Both the position numbers and the translations under genes were made by a program. From Saprospiraceae bacterium (GTDB lineage: Bacteria; Bacteroidota; Bacteroidia; Chitinophagales; Saprospiraceae), in assembly GCA_020629615.1 (NCBI GenBank), contig JAHDCZ010000018.1, forward strand, positions 1-41,351: DNA of 41,351 bases, given 5' to 3'. Shown here in pieces: positions 32,432-39,843 of this stretch. The notes below the pieces were generated by a model. It saw only the letters and a program-made list of their open reading frames with translations, made no database searches and was not told the DNA's origin. The first letter of the stretch is position 1; every line of letters starts with the position of its first letter.

Positions 32432-33586
32432 ATGTCAAAAATTGGAATAATTGGAGCTGGAGCCATGGGGACCGGTATTGCTCAGGTTGCTGCCACCGCT
32501 GGATGGGAGGTGCAGTTGTATGATATCAATAATGCGGCCTTGGAAAAGGCAATCGCTTTCATACGAAAGATGTTGAATCGATCGGTAGAGAAGGGGAGGA
32601 TTAATGATGCGGATTTTAGAGCAATCATAGATCGGATTTATACGACCCAAAAATTTGAGGCTTTCGCCGAATGTGATCTTGTGATCGAAGCGATAGTTGA
32701 AAATCTTGAAGTCAAAAAAAAGCTTTTTCAAGAATTAGAAAATCACTGTAAGCAAGACGCAATATTAGCCACCAATACGTCCTCACTTTCTGTTGCAGCC
32801 ATAGCTTCGGCTTGTGAAAACGATCATCGGGTATGTGGGATTCATTTTTTTAATCCACCCGTTTTGATGAAATTGGTTGAGGTGATTCCAGCCGTTCAAA
32901 CAGATCCTACAGTCCTTCGCAAAGCACAGCACATTATTGAATCATGGGGAAAACTGGTAGTGATAGCCAAAGATACTCCCGGATTTATTGTCAACCGTGT
33001 GGCGCGACCTTTCTATGGTGAGGCATTGAGAATTTATGAAGAGGGAATCGCCGATCCTGCCACTATCGATTGGGCAATGACAGTAATGGCAGGATTTAGA
33101 ATGGGCCCTTTTACCTTGATGGATTACATCGGCCATGATGTAAATTATAAAGTTACTCAGACAGTTTTTGAGGCTTTTTATTTCGATCCAAGATACAAAC
33201 CAGCCTTTGCCCAAAAAGCTTTATCGGATGCTGGTTATTTAGGTCGAAAGACAGGTAAAGGTTTTTATGACTACTCTGAAGATGCTCAAAATCCCTTGCC
33301 AGTTGAAGATGCCGCTCTCGGTCAAAAGATTGTAGATCGCATAGTAGTCATGTTAATCAATGAAGCAGCTGATGCACTTTTTTGGAATGTCGCTTCCGCG
33401 AATGATATAGAAACTGCGATGACCAAAGGGGTTAATTATCCCAAGGGCTTGTTGGCTTGGGCCAATGAAATTGGTATTAAAAATTGTGTTGAAAGATTGG
33501 ATGAACTGTACGAACGTTATCGCGAAGACCGATATCGATGTAGTCCGAAGTTAAGAGAGTTAGTTGATTCTAAATTTGAAATATAG
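32432..33586 (+). CDS. paaH: 3-hydroxyacyl-CoA dehydrogenase of the phenylacetate pathway
   Basis: PaaH oxidises 3-hydroxyadipyl-CoA with NAD+. The 384-residue protein has the N-terminal Rossmann motif GIIGAGAMGTG (5-15), TNTSSLS with Ser117, the catalytic IHFFNPPVLMKLVEVIP (His138), DTPGFIVNRVARPF, and a C-terminal dimerisation domain with MTKGVNYPKGLLAWANE. Family members also serve butyrate or fatty-acid metabolism; position between paaG and paaI supports the assigned role. It is four bases from paaI. Confidence 0.88.
   Translation: MSKIGIIGAGAMGTGIAQVAATAGWEVQLYDINNAALEKAIAFIRKMLNRSVEKGRINDADFRAIIDRIYTTQKFEAFAECDLVIEAIVENLEVKKKLFQELENHCKQDAILATNTSSLSVAAIASACENDHRVCGIHFFNPPVLMKLVEVIPAVQTDPTVLRKAQHIIESWGKLVVIAKDTPGFIVNRVARPFYGEALRIYEEGIADPATIDWAMTVMAGFRMGPFTLMDYIGHDVNYKVTQTVFEAFYFDPRYKPAFAQKALSDAGYLGRKTGKGFYDYSEDAQNPLPVEDAALGQKIVDRIVVMLINEAADALFWNVASANDIETAMTKGVNYPKGLLAWANEIGIKNCVERLDELYERYREDRYRCSPKLRELVDSKFEI
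33389..33402. repeat. Dispersed short inverted repeat, degenerate copy (GTCGC-N4-GCGAA)
   Basis: GTCGC-TTCC-GCGAA, followed by TGA, lies in paaH (Asn-Val-Ala-Ser-Ala-Asn) with one arm mismatch. The flanking TG matches copies 1, 2 and the intergenic copy. Confidence 0.35.
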
Positions 33587-33590
33587 TGCT

Positions 33591-33986
33591 ATGACCATCC
33601 CACAAAGAATGTTTGCCTATGATGCGTTTTCCCAATGGCTTGGAATTGAAATTCTTGAAGATAAGTTGGGTGAATGCAAACTCAAGATGACAGTCAGAGC
33701 AGAAATGACCAACGGATTTAAAATTGCGCACGGCGGAATTACCTACTCATTTGCCGACAGTGCCTTAGCGTTCGCCTCCAATTCTCAAGGAATAAAATCT
33801 GTCTCGATTGAGACTTCCATCTCTCATCTTAAACCAGTACAAATTGGCGATAACTTATTCGCGAAAGCGAAAGAAAAAAATCGAACCAACAAAATTGCTG
33901 TTTACGAAGTAGAAGTAAAAAACCAAAATCAAGAGTTAGTAGCCTTGTTTAAAGGGACCGTTTATCGGACAGGTAAGGAATGGTAG
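33591..33986 (+). CDS. paaI: Acyl-CoA thioesterase PaaI
   Basis: PaaI is a hotdog-fold thioesterase that hydrolyses ring-hydroxylated phenylacetyl-CoA and similar dead-end esters, freeing CoA. From the ATG at 33591 it has 131 residues; an alternative start 9 codons upstream overlaps paaH and is less likely. The active-site region NGFKIAHGGITYSFADSAL with FASNSQG matches PaaI closely; the catalytic Asp is in SFAD. It is the last gene of the paaGHI block and converges with the GtrA gene after 22 bases. It contains a perfect copy of the dispersed inverted repeat. Confidence 0.92.
   Translation: MTIPQRMFAYDAFSQWLGIEILEDKLGECKLKMTVRAEMTNGFKIAHGGITYSFADSALAFASNSQGIKSVSIETSISHLKPVQIGDNLFAKAKEKNRTNKIAVYEVEVKNQNQELVALFKGTVYRTGKEW
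33858..33871. repeat. Dispersed short inverted repeat, copy with 4-base spacer (TTCGC-N4-GCGAA)
   Basis: Read on the minus strand this is TTCGC-TTTC-GCGAA. It sits in paaI, encoding Leu-Phe-Ala-Lys-Ala-Lys on the plus strand, opposite in orientation to copies 1 and 2. Confidence 0.5.
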
Positions 33987-34008
33987 CCTTCTTTTTTTTA
34001 TTGAATTC

Positions 34009-34437
34009 TTAAACGATCATTTCATTGGGTTTAAATACAAACCTTTTAAGAAAGAAAAGACTAATCGCTGCCGTAATCAAAAGACAGGCGATCCATCCGA
34101 TCCTATGATGGAAATGGAGTATTTCAATCAAAACATAATTTAAAGCAGCACCTAAAACTAAGGATCCTGAATACATCAAATAGGCTCTAAATAAGCTTAG
34201 TAAATAAGGTGAAGTACTCCTAAAGGTATAATATCGGTGTAAGGCATGCTGTCTCATGACACCAATTAAAAATGCAAGCATCCAACTTGAAGTTGCTTTT
34301 GGAACAAAGGGGTTCATCCAATAAATAATTTCGTATGTAAAATAACCCAAAACCGCACCAAAACATGCATTGAAAATCAATCTTGAGTGCTCAGTTTTAA
34401 GCATCTTGGGTGTCGAAATTTCAACAGTATTTTTCAT
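34009..34437 (-). CDS. GtrA-like membrane protein
   Basis: The 142-residue protein has four hydrophobic segments after a short polar N-terminus. They include SRLIFNACFGAVLGYFTYEI, the conserved RYYTFR after segment two (where GtrA proteins have the basic FxxxRxxVF pattern), and a final segment followed by LKRFVFKPNE. GtrA proteins are thought to move lipid-linked sugars or act beside glycosyltransferases. It lies 10 bases downstream of a CDP-alcohol phosphatidyltransferase gene, a plausible membrane-lipid or glycolipid pair. Confidence 0.75.
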   Translation of the reverse strand: MKNTVEISTPKMLKTEHSRLIFNACFGAVLGYFTYEIIYWMNPFVPKATSSWMLAFLIGVMRQHALHRYYTFRSTSPYLLSLFRAYLMYSGSLVLGAALNYVLIEILHFHHRIGWIACLLITAAISLFFLKRFVFKPNEMIV

Positions 34438-34447
34438 GTGATTCCCT

Positions 34448-35047
34448 TTAATTGAAAAGACTAATTTTTTTAAATTCTATTCCTCGATTAATATTATCGA
34501 CTACAAATATTGATGGGACATCAGTTGTCCATTTTTTTAATTTTAATATGATCAAAGCGATTTCAATCCTTGAAATTATTCCGAGAAAGATACAGAGGAT
34601 AAATGACCAATAGGCTTCAGAATTTATGCATAAGTCGATTAAAAAAATCAGTAAAGATAGAGTCCAAATTTTGGCCAAAATAGAATGAGTCGCGATCGGT
34701 TTCTGGAATCGAAAATAGCTCAATAAATAGTTTGAAATTTGAAGAATGATCACAAAAAATATTGGAAACCTAAAATTCATGAAAAATGTAGTGTTCAAAT
34801 AAAAAATTGAAATAATTACAATGCTCCAAAAGAAAGTATCTACATTAGAATCCCACACTCTTAAGTTTTTTGTAGCTACATCGTATTTTCTAGCAATAAT
34901 GCCGTCAAAAACGTCCGTTAATAACCCAATGAGCATTAATGAAGGGATCCATATAGAATAAGAAGCTATTTTAAAATAAGAAAGAACTCCGATTAAGATA
35001 CCTAAAAGAATTCTTGAATAAACTAAAATGAAAGGAAGAGATTTCAT
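34448..35047 (-). CDS. CDP-alcohol phosphatidyltransferase family protein
   Basis: The 199-residue integral membrane enzyme has about six segments. The family motif D-x2-D-G-x2-A-R-x8-G-x3-D-x3-D is present as Asp45, Asp48, Gly49, Ala52, Arg53, Asp66 and Asp70 (TDVFDGIIARKYDVATKNL then RVWDSNVD). The second glycine of the motif is Leu62. All four metal-binding/catalytic aspartates are kept, so activity is likely; the alcohol substrate (glycerol phosphate, inositol phosphate, serine or other) cannot be read from the sequence. It leads a two-gene unit with the GtrA-like gene. Confidence 0.82.
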   Translation of the reverse strand: MKSLPFILVYSRILLGILIGVLSYFKIASYSIWIPSLMLIGLLTDVFDGIIARKYDVATKNLRVWDSNVDTFFWSIVIISIFYLNTTFFMNFRFPIFFVIILQISNYLLSYFRFQKPIATHSILAKIWTLSLLIFLIDLCINSEAYWSFILCIFLGIISRIEIALIILKLKKWTTDVPSIFVVDNINRGIEFKKISLFN

Positions 35048-35286
35048 ATAATCCGATTTTGTTTACTCTAAAAAAGAGGTTTAGAAAATCAGTTTTTGGA
35101 CTTCTTTATAAATCCGATGAGATTTTTTTTATCGCAATAAAATGAAGCCAATCGATTGCTGAAGAAATTCTACATATCGTGAATTTGCGAAAAGGCATTT
35201 GATAAATATTAAAACTTTGAAATGTAGGTAGTAAGATTAAATGAGTTAAATTTTGCTATTTTCAATTGTTAGAATTAAAACAGCTA

Positions 35287-35877
35287 ATGTTCACATTTTT
35301 GAAAAAGACCATATTACAGAAAAGTACTTTTTTTTGTTTACTTCTTTGCATCTGTAGCTGCAAGGAGGGCACGAATAAATATACTGAAACGGAGATTTCG
35401 GAAAACGACAGTCAAATCTATAATCTTCAATCTATAGACCTAGATCAACTCACCACTCGCTTATTTCAAAATTTTCACTCCAATCCGATAACACAAGAAC
35501 AAAGAGATGAAAATAGAATTATAGATTATGCAATTAAGCATAAAATCAACGCAGTAAAAGATCCTTCAGGACTATATTATCTGATCCTTCGAGAAGGGCA
35601 AGGAGAATTTTTAAAGCACAATGATCCTGTACAATGTAAATACCAAGGAAGACTTCTCGATGAAACTATTTTCGATGGTAATTTTAATAAAAAGAGTACC
35701 CTTGATTTTAAAGTCGGACAGATGATTCATGGCTGGAACATCGGTCTAAAGAAAATGAAAAAAGGTAGTAAAGCTCTTTTCCTAATCCCGTCAAGATTGG
35801 CGTATGGACCAAAAGGATTTCCAGGAAGAATAGAACCGAATGAAGTCCTCGCATTCGAAGTCGAAATCGTGCCTTAA
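35287..35877 (+). CDS. FKBP-type peptidyl-prolyl isomerase, lipoprotein
   Basis: The ATG at 35287 (196 residues) gives a lipoprotein signal ending LLLCICSC with Cys25 lipidated; a TTG seven codons earlier is less likely. A polar spacer with several helices leads to a C-terminal FKBP domain (about 95-196): VQCKYQGRLLDETIFDGNF, GQMIHGWNIGLKKMKKGSKA, FLIPSRLAYGPKGFPG and EPNEVLAFEVEIV, the usual FKBP pattern with the Trp in the active site. It would assist folding of exported proteins at the membrane; similar lipoproteins accompany gliding/T9SS genes (GldI), but no such genes are here. The stop overlaps serA's stop (TTAA, 35874-35877). Confidence 0.87.
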   Translation: MFTFLKKTILQKSTFFCLLLCICSCKEGTNKYTETEISENDSQIYNLQSIDLDQLTTRLFQNFHSNPITQEQRDENRIIDYAIKHKINAVKDPSGLYYLILREGQGEFLKHNDPVQCKYQGRLLDETIFDGNFNKKSTLDFKVGQMIHGWNIGLKKMKKGSKALFLIPSRLAYGPKGFPGRIEPNEVLAFEVEIVP

Positions 35878-36821
35878 GATTTAAAATGGGCGATAATTTT
35901 TTCAGCTAACTCAATTCCAATTTTTTCTTGAGCTTCTCCTGTTGAAGCACCAATATGAGGAGTCAATGAACAATCGGGATGAACCAATAGCTCTTTCCTA
36001 GGAGTTGGTTCGTTTTCAAAAACATCCAGTCCAGCAGCCTTTACTTTTTTCGATTCCAGTGCGTTTAAAAGTGCTCTTTCGTCAATGGTCCCGCCACGAG
36101 CCACGTTAATTATGATGACTCCGTCTTTCATTTGTGCAAATTCTGAATCGGACAGAACAGGGCTTCCTGTAAAAGGAATGTGTAAAGTGATGATATCCGC
36201 ATTTTTAAGCATTTCCTCCATGCTTACGGTTTTTATTGGAACGGAGATTTTTTGATCCACTATGTTAATTTCAAGTGTAGTTTCCTGAACAAATGGATCA
36301 ACTGCAATGACTTTCATTCCAATTCCAATCGCCATTTTTGCAACCTCTTGACCTATTCGGCCAAAGCCGATAATACCTATTGATTTGCCTTGCAATTCAA
36401 AGCCTTTAGAAAATGATTTTTTTAAGCCTTTAAACTCGGTATCACCATCTTCTGGCATATTGCGATTTGATTTATATAAATATCGTGCTACAGAGTAAAG
36501 ATGTGCAAAAGCCAACTCCGCCACAGAACGAGAACTGGCCGCAGGAGTGTTTACTACCGCTATGTTTTTTGATTTAGCATGATCGACATCGATATTGTCC
36601 AAGCCTACACCACCTCTACCGATCAATGATAAGTTTGGGCAAGCATCGATTAAATCCATTCTGATTTTAGTGGCACTACGTACACAAACAGCTTGAAACT
36701 CAGGAAGGCGCTCCTTTAATTGTTCTTGCGAAATTTTATCAGTTTGAACATCAAATCCAGCATTTTGCAACATGCTTAAACCCGTTGGGTGAATTCCATC
36801 ATTTATCAATACTTTAATCAT
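35874..36821 (-). CDS. serA: D-3-phosphoglycerate dehydrogenase, short form without ACT domain
   Basis: SerA oxidises 3-phosphoglycerate to start serine synthesis. From the ATG at 36821 it has 315 residues. They hold the substrate domain motif LIGRGGVGLDNID (67-79), the NAD-binding GIIGFGRIGQEVAK (149-162), and the catalytic Arg242 (VARGGTIDE), Glu271 (FENEPT) and His289 (PHIGAS). It ends after the second nucleotide-domain helix, so the C-terminal ACT and intervening domains of longer SerA types are absent; feedback by serine through an ACT domain is therefore not expected. Other 2-hydroxyacid dehydrogenases share the fold, but the CVRSATKI and GRGGVGLDNID context favours phosphoglycerate. 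Confidence 0.85.
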   Translation of the reverse strand: MIKVLINDGIHPTGLSMLQNAGFDVQTDKISQEQLKERLPEFQAVCVRSATKIRMDLIDACPNLSLIGRGGVGLDNIDVDHAKSKNIAVVNTPAASSRSVAELAFAHLYSVARYLYKSNRNMPEDGDTEFKGLKKSFSKGFELQGKSIGIIGFGRIGQEVAKMAIGIGMKVIAVDPFVQETTLEINIVDQKISVPIKTVSMEEMLKNADIITLHIPFTGSPVLSDSEFAQMKDGVIIINVARGGTIDERALLNALESKKVKAAGLDVFENEPTPRKELLVHPDCSLTPHIGASTGEAQEKIGIELAEKIIAHFKS

Positions 36822-36910
36822 AGCGGATAATTTTAGACTACAAAGAAAGTTAAATTGCACAAGAATTATATTAATTCCATTTCAAATTTCAAGACTTAAT
36901 GTAAAGCGCT

Positions 36911-36918
36911 TAAATTTG
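36911..36918 (+). promoter_or_regulatory. Exact -7 box directly before the hydrolase start (possible leaderless transcript)
   Basis: TAAATTTG matches TAnnTTTG exactly and ends four bases before the ATG at 36923, so transcription would begin at or just after the start codon. TTTC at 36887-36890 is a partial -33 at a suitable distance. The 8-bp palindrome AAGCGCTT (36904-36911) touches the box. Confidence 0.35.
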
Positions 36919-36922
36919 GTTT

Positions 36923-37945
36923 ATGAAGAAAATTCTTTACGCCCTGTTGATCCTATTGATCCTGATTCCTATCACTTATTTGATAGGCCCAAGACCTGAT
37001 TTTGAAAATGTCGATGCAAGTTCTATAAAATTTGATTTAACGATTGAGACTGTAGAAGATTTTATTGCTCAAAGAGAATCGGAAGTGCTACAATTGAAAG
37101 CAGATAATCAGGCGCGAATTATTTGGCAAGATTCAACTCGCCAAAAAACAAAATATAGTGTTGTGTACCTTCATGGCTTTTCAGCTAGTCAAGAAGAAGG
37201 AGATCCTATTCATGAAAATTTTGCAAAACGATACGGATGCAATTTATACCTTAGTCGATTGGCGGATCATGGTCGATTGGATTCTAATACTTTTAAAGAC
37301 ATGACCCCAAAAAGACTATTGGAATCTGCCAAATTTGCGTTGGAAGTTGGAAAGTTGATCGGTGAGAAAGTGATTCTTTTGTCTTGTTCAACCGGTGGAA
37401 CTTTTTCTGCGTACTTAGCCGCCAATGATCCTGCAGTTCATTCGTTGATCATGTATTCACCAAATATTAATTTACATGATCCGATGGCAGAATTGGTTAA
37501 TGGACCATGGGGAAAAGAAATGCTGAAAATGGTTTATGGAAGTGAGTTTCATATAATTAATTATCCCGAACTTGCAGCGAAGCATTGGAATGCCATCTAT
37601 CACATTGATGGGATCATTGCCTTGGGTGAGTTGATCGATATGATTATGATAGACGAAGAGTTTGAAAAAATCAAACAGCCTGTCTTTATCGGTTACTATC
37701 ACAAGAATGAAGAAGAGGAAGATAAGGTCGTTTCCATACCTGCCATGAAATCATTTTTTGAGACAATAAGTACACCTTCAGAAAAGAAGAGAATTGAAGC
37801 GTTTTCCGATGTTGGAAATCATGTGATATCTTCATATATAATGTCTAAGGATGTTGAATCCGTCCAACGATCAACCTTTAAATTTGCTGAAGAAGTATTG
37901 AGCCTAGAGCCCCAAATTAATGCTATTGATCCCGAGATTGAATAA
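36923..37945 (+). CDS. Membrane-anchored alpha/beta hydrolase
   Basis: The 340-residue protein has one N-terminal membrane segment (residues 4-21), so the catalytic domain is probably periplasmic. It shows the oxyanion segment VYLHGFSASQEEGDP (81-95), YLSRLADHGR, and the nucleophile elbow LSCSTGGT with Ser156 (the usual Gly before the nucleophile is Ser154). A late DVGNHVISS supplies the catalytic His. It resembles serine aminopeptidase/monoacylglycerol-lipase-type hydrolases; the substrate is unknown. The 3' end overlaps the convergent coiled-coil gene by 23 bases. Confidence 0.82.
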   Translation: MKKILYALLILLILIPITYLIGPRPDFENVDASSIKFDLTIETVEDFIAQRESEVLQLKADNQARIIWQDSTRQKTKYSVVYLHGFSASQEEGDPIHENFAKRYGCNLYLSRLADHGRLDSNTFKDMTPKRLLESAKFALEVGKLIGEKVILLSCSTGGTFSAYLAANDPAVHSLIMYSPNINLHDPMAELVNGPWGKEMLKMVYGSEFHIINYPELAAKHWNAIYHIDGIIALGELIDMIMIDEEFEKIKQPVFIGYYHKNEEEEDKVVSIPAMKSFFETISTPSEKKRIEAFSDVGNHVISSYIMSKDVESVQRSTFKFAEEVLSLEPQINAIDPEIE

Positions 37946-38252
37946 CTTTATTTTGTTGTTCGATGAGTTGCTCTAGACGTTCTATCTTTTCCTTTAGTGT
38001 TTTTATTTCAAGGTCTTTGAGCTTTAATAAGTGCTGACTGTCGTTAGAAGAATCAGAATCGTCATTTATACCAAATCGTTTTCTATCGACGACTTCTTCT
38101 TTTTTCTCACTTTTGTTAAAAAAACCTTTAATCTTTTCTAAACCATCTTCACCATTATAATATGCCGCACCAATATAAGCGATTGGTGCAAAGATGATCA
38201 TGAACATCAAAAACCTTGCAAAAGGAGTTACTTTATATCTTGATCGTGACAT
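37923..38252 (-). CDS. Small membrane-anchored coiled-coil protein (hypothetical)
   Basis: The 109-residue protein has a basic N-terminus (MSRSRYKVTPFARF), one membrane segment (about 12-31), a charged middle, and a C-terminal coiled coil (about 75-105: LKLKDLEIKTLKEKIERLEQ). I do not recognise a family with known function; such proteins are common in Bacteroidota. It overlaps the convergent hydrolase gene by 23 bases. Confidence 0.7.
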   Translation of the reverse strand: MSRSRYKVTPFARFLMFMIIFAPIAYIGAAYYNGEDGLEKIKGFFNKSEKKEEVVDRKRFGINDDSDSSNDSQHLLKLKDLEIKTLKEKIERLEQLIEQQNKVIQSRDQ

Positions 38253-38400
38253 AGGTTTAATTTTATATAAAGATAATCTTACTTGAGTTTGAATATGAAA
38301 ATAATCTACAAATTCATTTTTTTCAAAGATTAAAGTAACTCATGATCAGTTAATTTCGTTCTTGAAATACAATTCTGTAGTTCAATTTCAATATCTTGAC

Positions 38401-39843
38401 ATGAACATGCTATTCTTTATGATGAACCGATTCGTTTTTTTTAGTTTACTATGTACTGTAATAATGTTGCTTGCAAATTCTTGTGATAAAGAAGATCCAA
38501 GCCCAACAAGTAGTTTGCCTGATAATTTTTCTGATTATCTCTATTATATTCCGCCTACGTCAAATCGTACTGGGGATGCAATGGAAGGAAAAGATTATCT
38601 GTTCAATGGAGATTATGTAGAAAGTGGTATACCTATCGGTTTGTTTGGTTCCACGATCGGATCGATGGAAGAATCCAATAATTACTTAAATCGATCTGGA
38701 ATCAATGAAAATATTCCTTATGGTTATACCGCTTCAACTCAAGTGAATGGAGCGACTATAGTCTCTCCCAATTGTTTTCAATGCCATGCCGGAAAAATTG
38801 GAGATGAATTCATAGTTGGCTTAGGCAATTCTGATTACGATTTCACAACAGATATGGGGGCTGGTGCTGGATTTTTGGATTTGGTCGTTAAGCAAGCTTA
38901 TGGGGAACCTTCTCCAGAATGGGATGCTTATTTTCCGTTTTCAAGAGCACTGAAAGCCACCCAAGGCCAATTGGTCACAGAGGTAGTAGGAGCTAATCCT
39001 GCTGATAAGCTTGCCGCTGTTTTGGCGGCCCACAGAGATCCTATTGATCTTTCGTGGCAAGAAAATCCCATTATTACTATTCCAAATGAAGTGGTTCCAG
39101 CAGATCCGCCTGCTTGGTGGTTGTTAAAAAAGAAGAATGCGATGTTCACTACTGGAGTCGGTAGGGGAGATTATGCTCGAATGATGATGGCATCTAGTTT
39201 GTTGACCATGCCAGATAGTACAAGAGCCCGAGTGGTCGATGATCGATTTGCTGACGTTTTAAGTTTTATTAATTCGCTAGAAGCTCCCGATTTTCCTCTT
39301 AATGTAAATGAAGGACTTGTCGCTCAAGGCGAAGATTTATTCTCAGAAAATTGTGCATCTTGTCATGGCACTTATGGTGATAATCCAAACTACCCCAATT
39401 TTCTAGTTGATTTAGAGTTGGTAAATACTGATGCATTATTGGCTACAAGTAATTATGCCTATGATGACTTTGTGAATTGGTATAACAGTTCATGGTTTAA
39501 TCAAGGACCATACGCCGCTTATTTGCAACCAGGAAACGGTTATGTCGCTCCTCCTTTGGATGGTGTTTGGGCAACGGCACCCTATTTTCATAATGGATCA
39601 GTTCCTACATTATGGGATGTTTTGGATAGTGACAATCGTCCAAAATATTGGATGAGATCTCACGATCCAGAAGATTTTGATTATGAAAAATTGGGTTGGC
39701 AATATACTCGCCCGGATTCTAAATTAGGAAAGCAAACTTATGATACTACGATTCCTGGATATGGAAATGGAGGGCACGATTTTGGAGATCATTTAAATAA
39801 TAGTGAGCGTCAAGCGCTAATAGAATATTTGAAAACAATTTAA
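38401..39843 (+). CDS. Di-haem c-type cytochrome lipoprotein, RoxA / cytochrome-c-peroxidase-like
   Basis: From the ATG at 38401 (480 residues; ATGs at 38419 or 38422 are also possible) the protein begins with a hydrophobic signal ending MLLANSC, Cys28 being the probable lipid site. Two haem c motifs are present, CFQCH (125-129) and CASCH (318-322). After the second haem comes YVAPPLDGVWATAPYFHNGS with VPTLWDVL, the segment shared by di-haem peroxidases and the rubber oxygenase RoxA group. The long domain between the haems and the surface-anchored form favour the RoxA-like or uncharacterised di-haem oxidoreductase branch over classical peroxidase. Substrate unknown. It shares a 4-base double stop with recG (TTAA, 39840-39843). 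Confidence 0.82.
   Translation: MNMLFFMMNRFVFFSLLCTVIMLLANSCDKEDPSPTSSLPDNFSDYLYYIPPTSNRTGDAMEGKDYLFNGDYVESGIPIGLFGSTIGSMEESNNYLNRSGINENIPYGYTASTQVNGATIVSPNCFQCHAGKIGDEFIVGLGNSDYDFTTDMGAGAGFLDLVVKQAYGEPSPEWDAYFPFSRALKATQGQLVTEVVGANPADKLAAVLAAHRDPIDLSWQENPIITIPNEVVPADPPAWWLLKKKNAMFTTGVGRGDYARMMMASSLLTMPDSTRARVVDDRFADVLSFINSLEAPDFPLNVNEGLVAQGEDLFSENCASCHGTYGDNPNYPNFLVDLELVNTDALLATSNYAYDDFVNWYNSSWFNQGPYAAYLQPGNGYVAPPLDGVWATAPYFHNGSVPTLWDVLDSDNRPKYWMRSHDPEDFDYEKLGWQYTRPDSKLGKQTYDTTIPGYGNGGHDFGDHLNNSERQALIEYLKTI

Noticed and set aside
24262-33986. The paa locus as a recently acquired island
   Set aside because: No integrase, tRNA, flanking repeats or obvious change in base composition is visible; codon use looks like the neighbours by eye.
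35874-36821. Truncated serA (missing ACT domain) as a pseudogene
   Set aside because: Short SerA forms without ACT are common, and all catalytic residues and both domains are intact.
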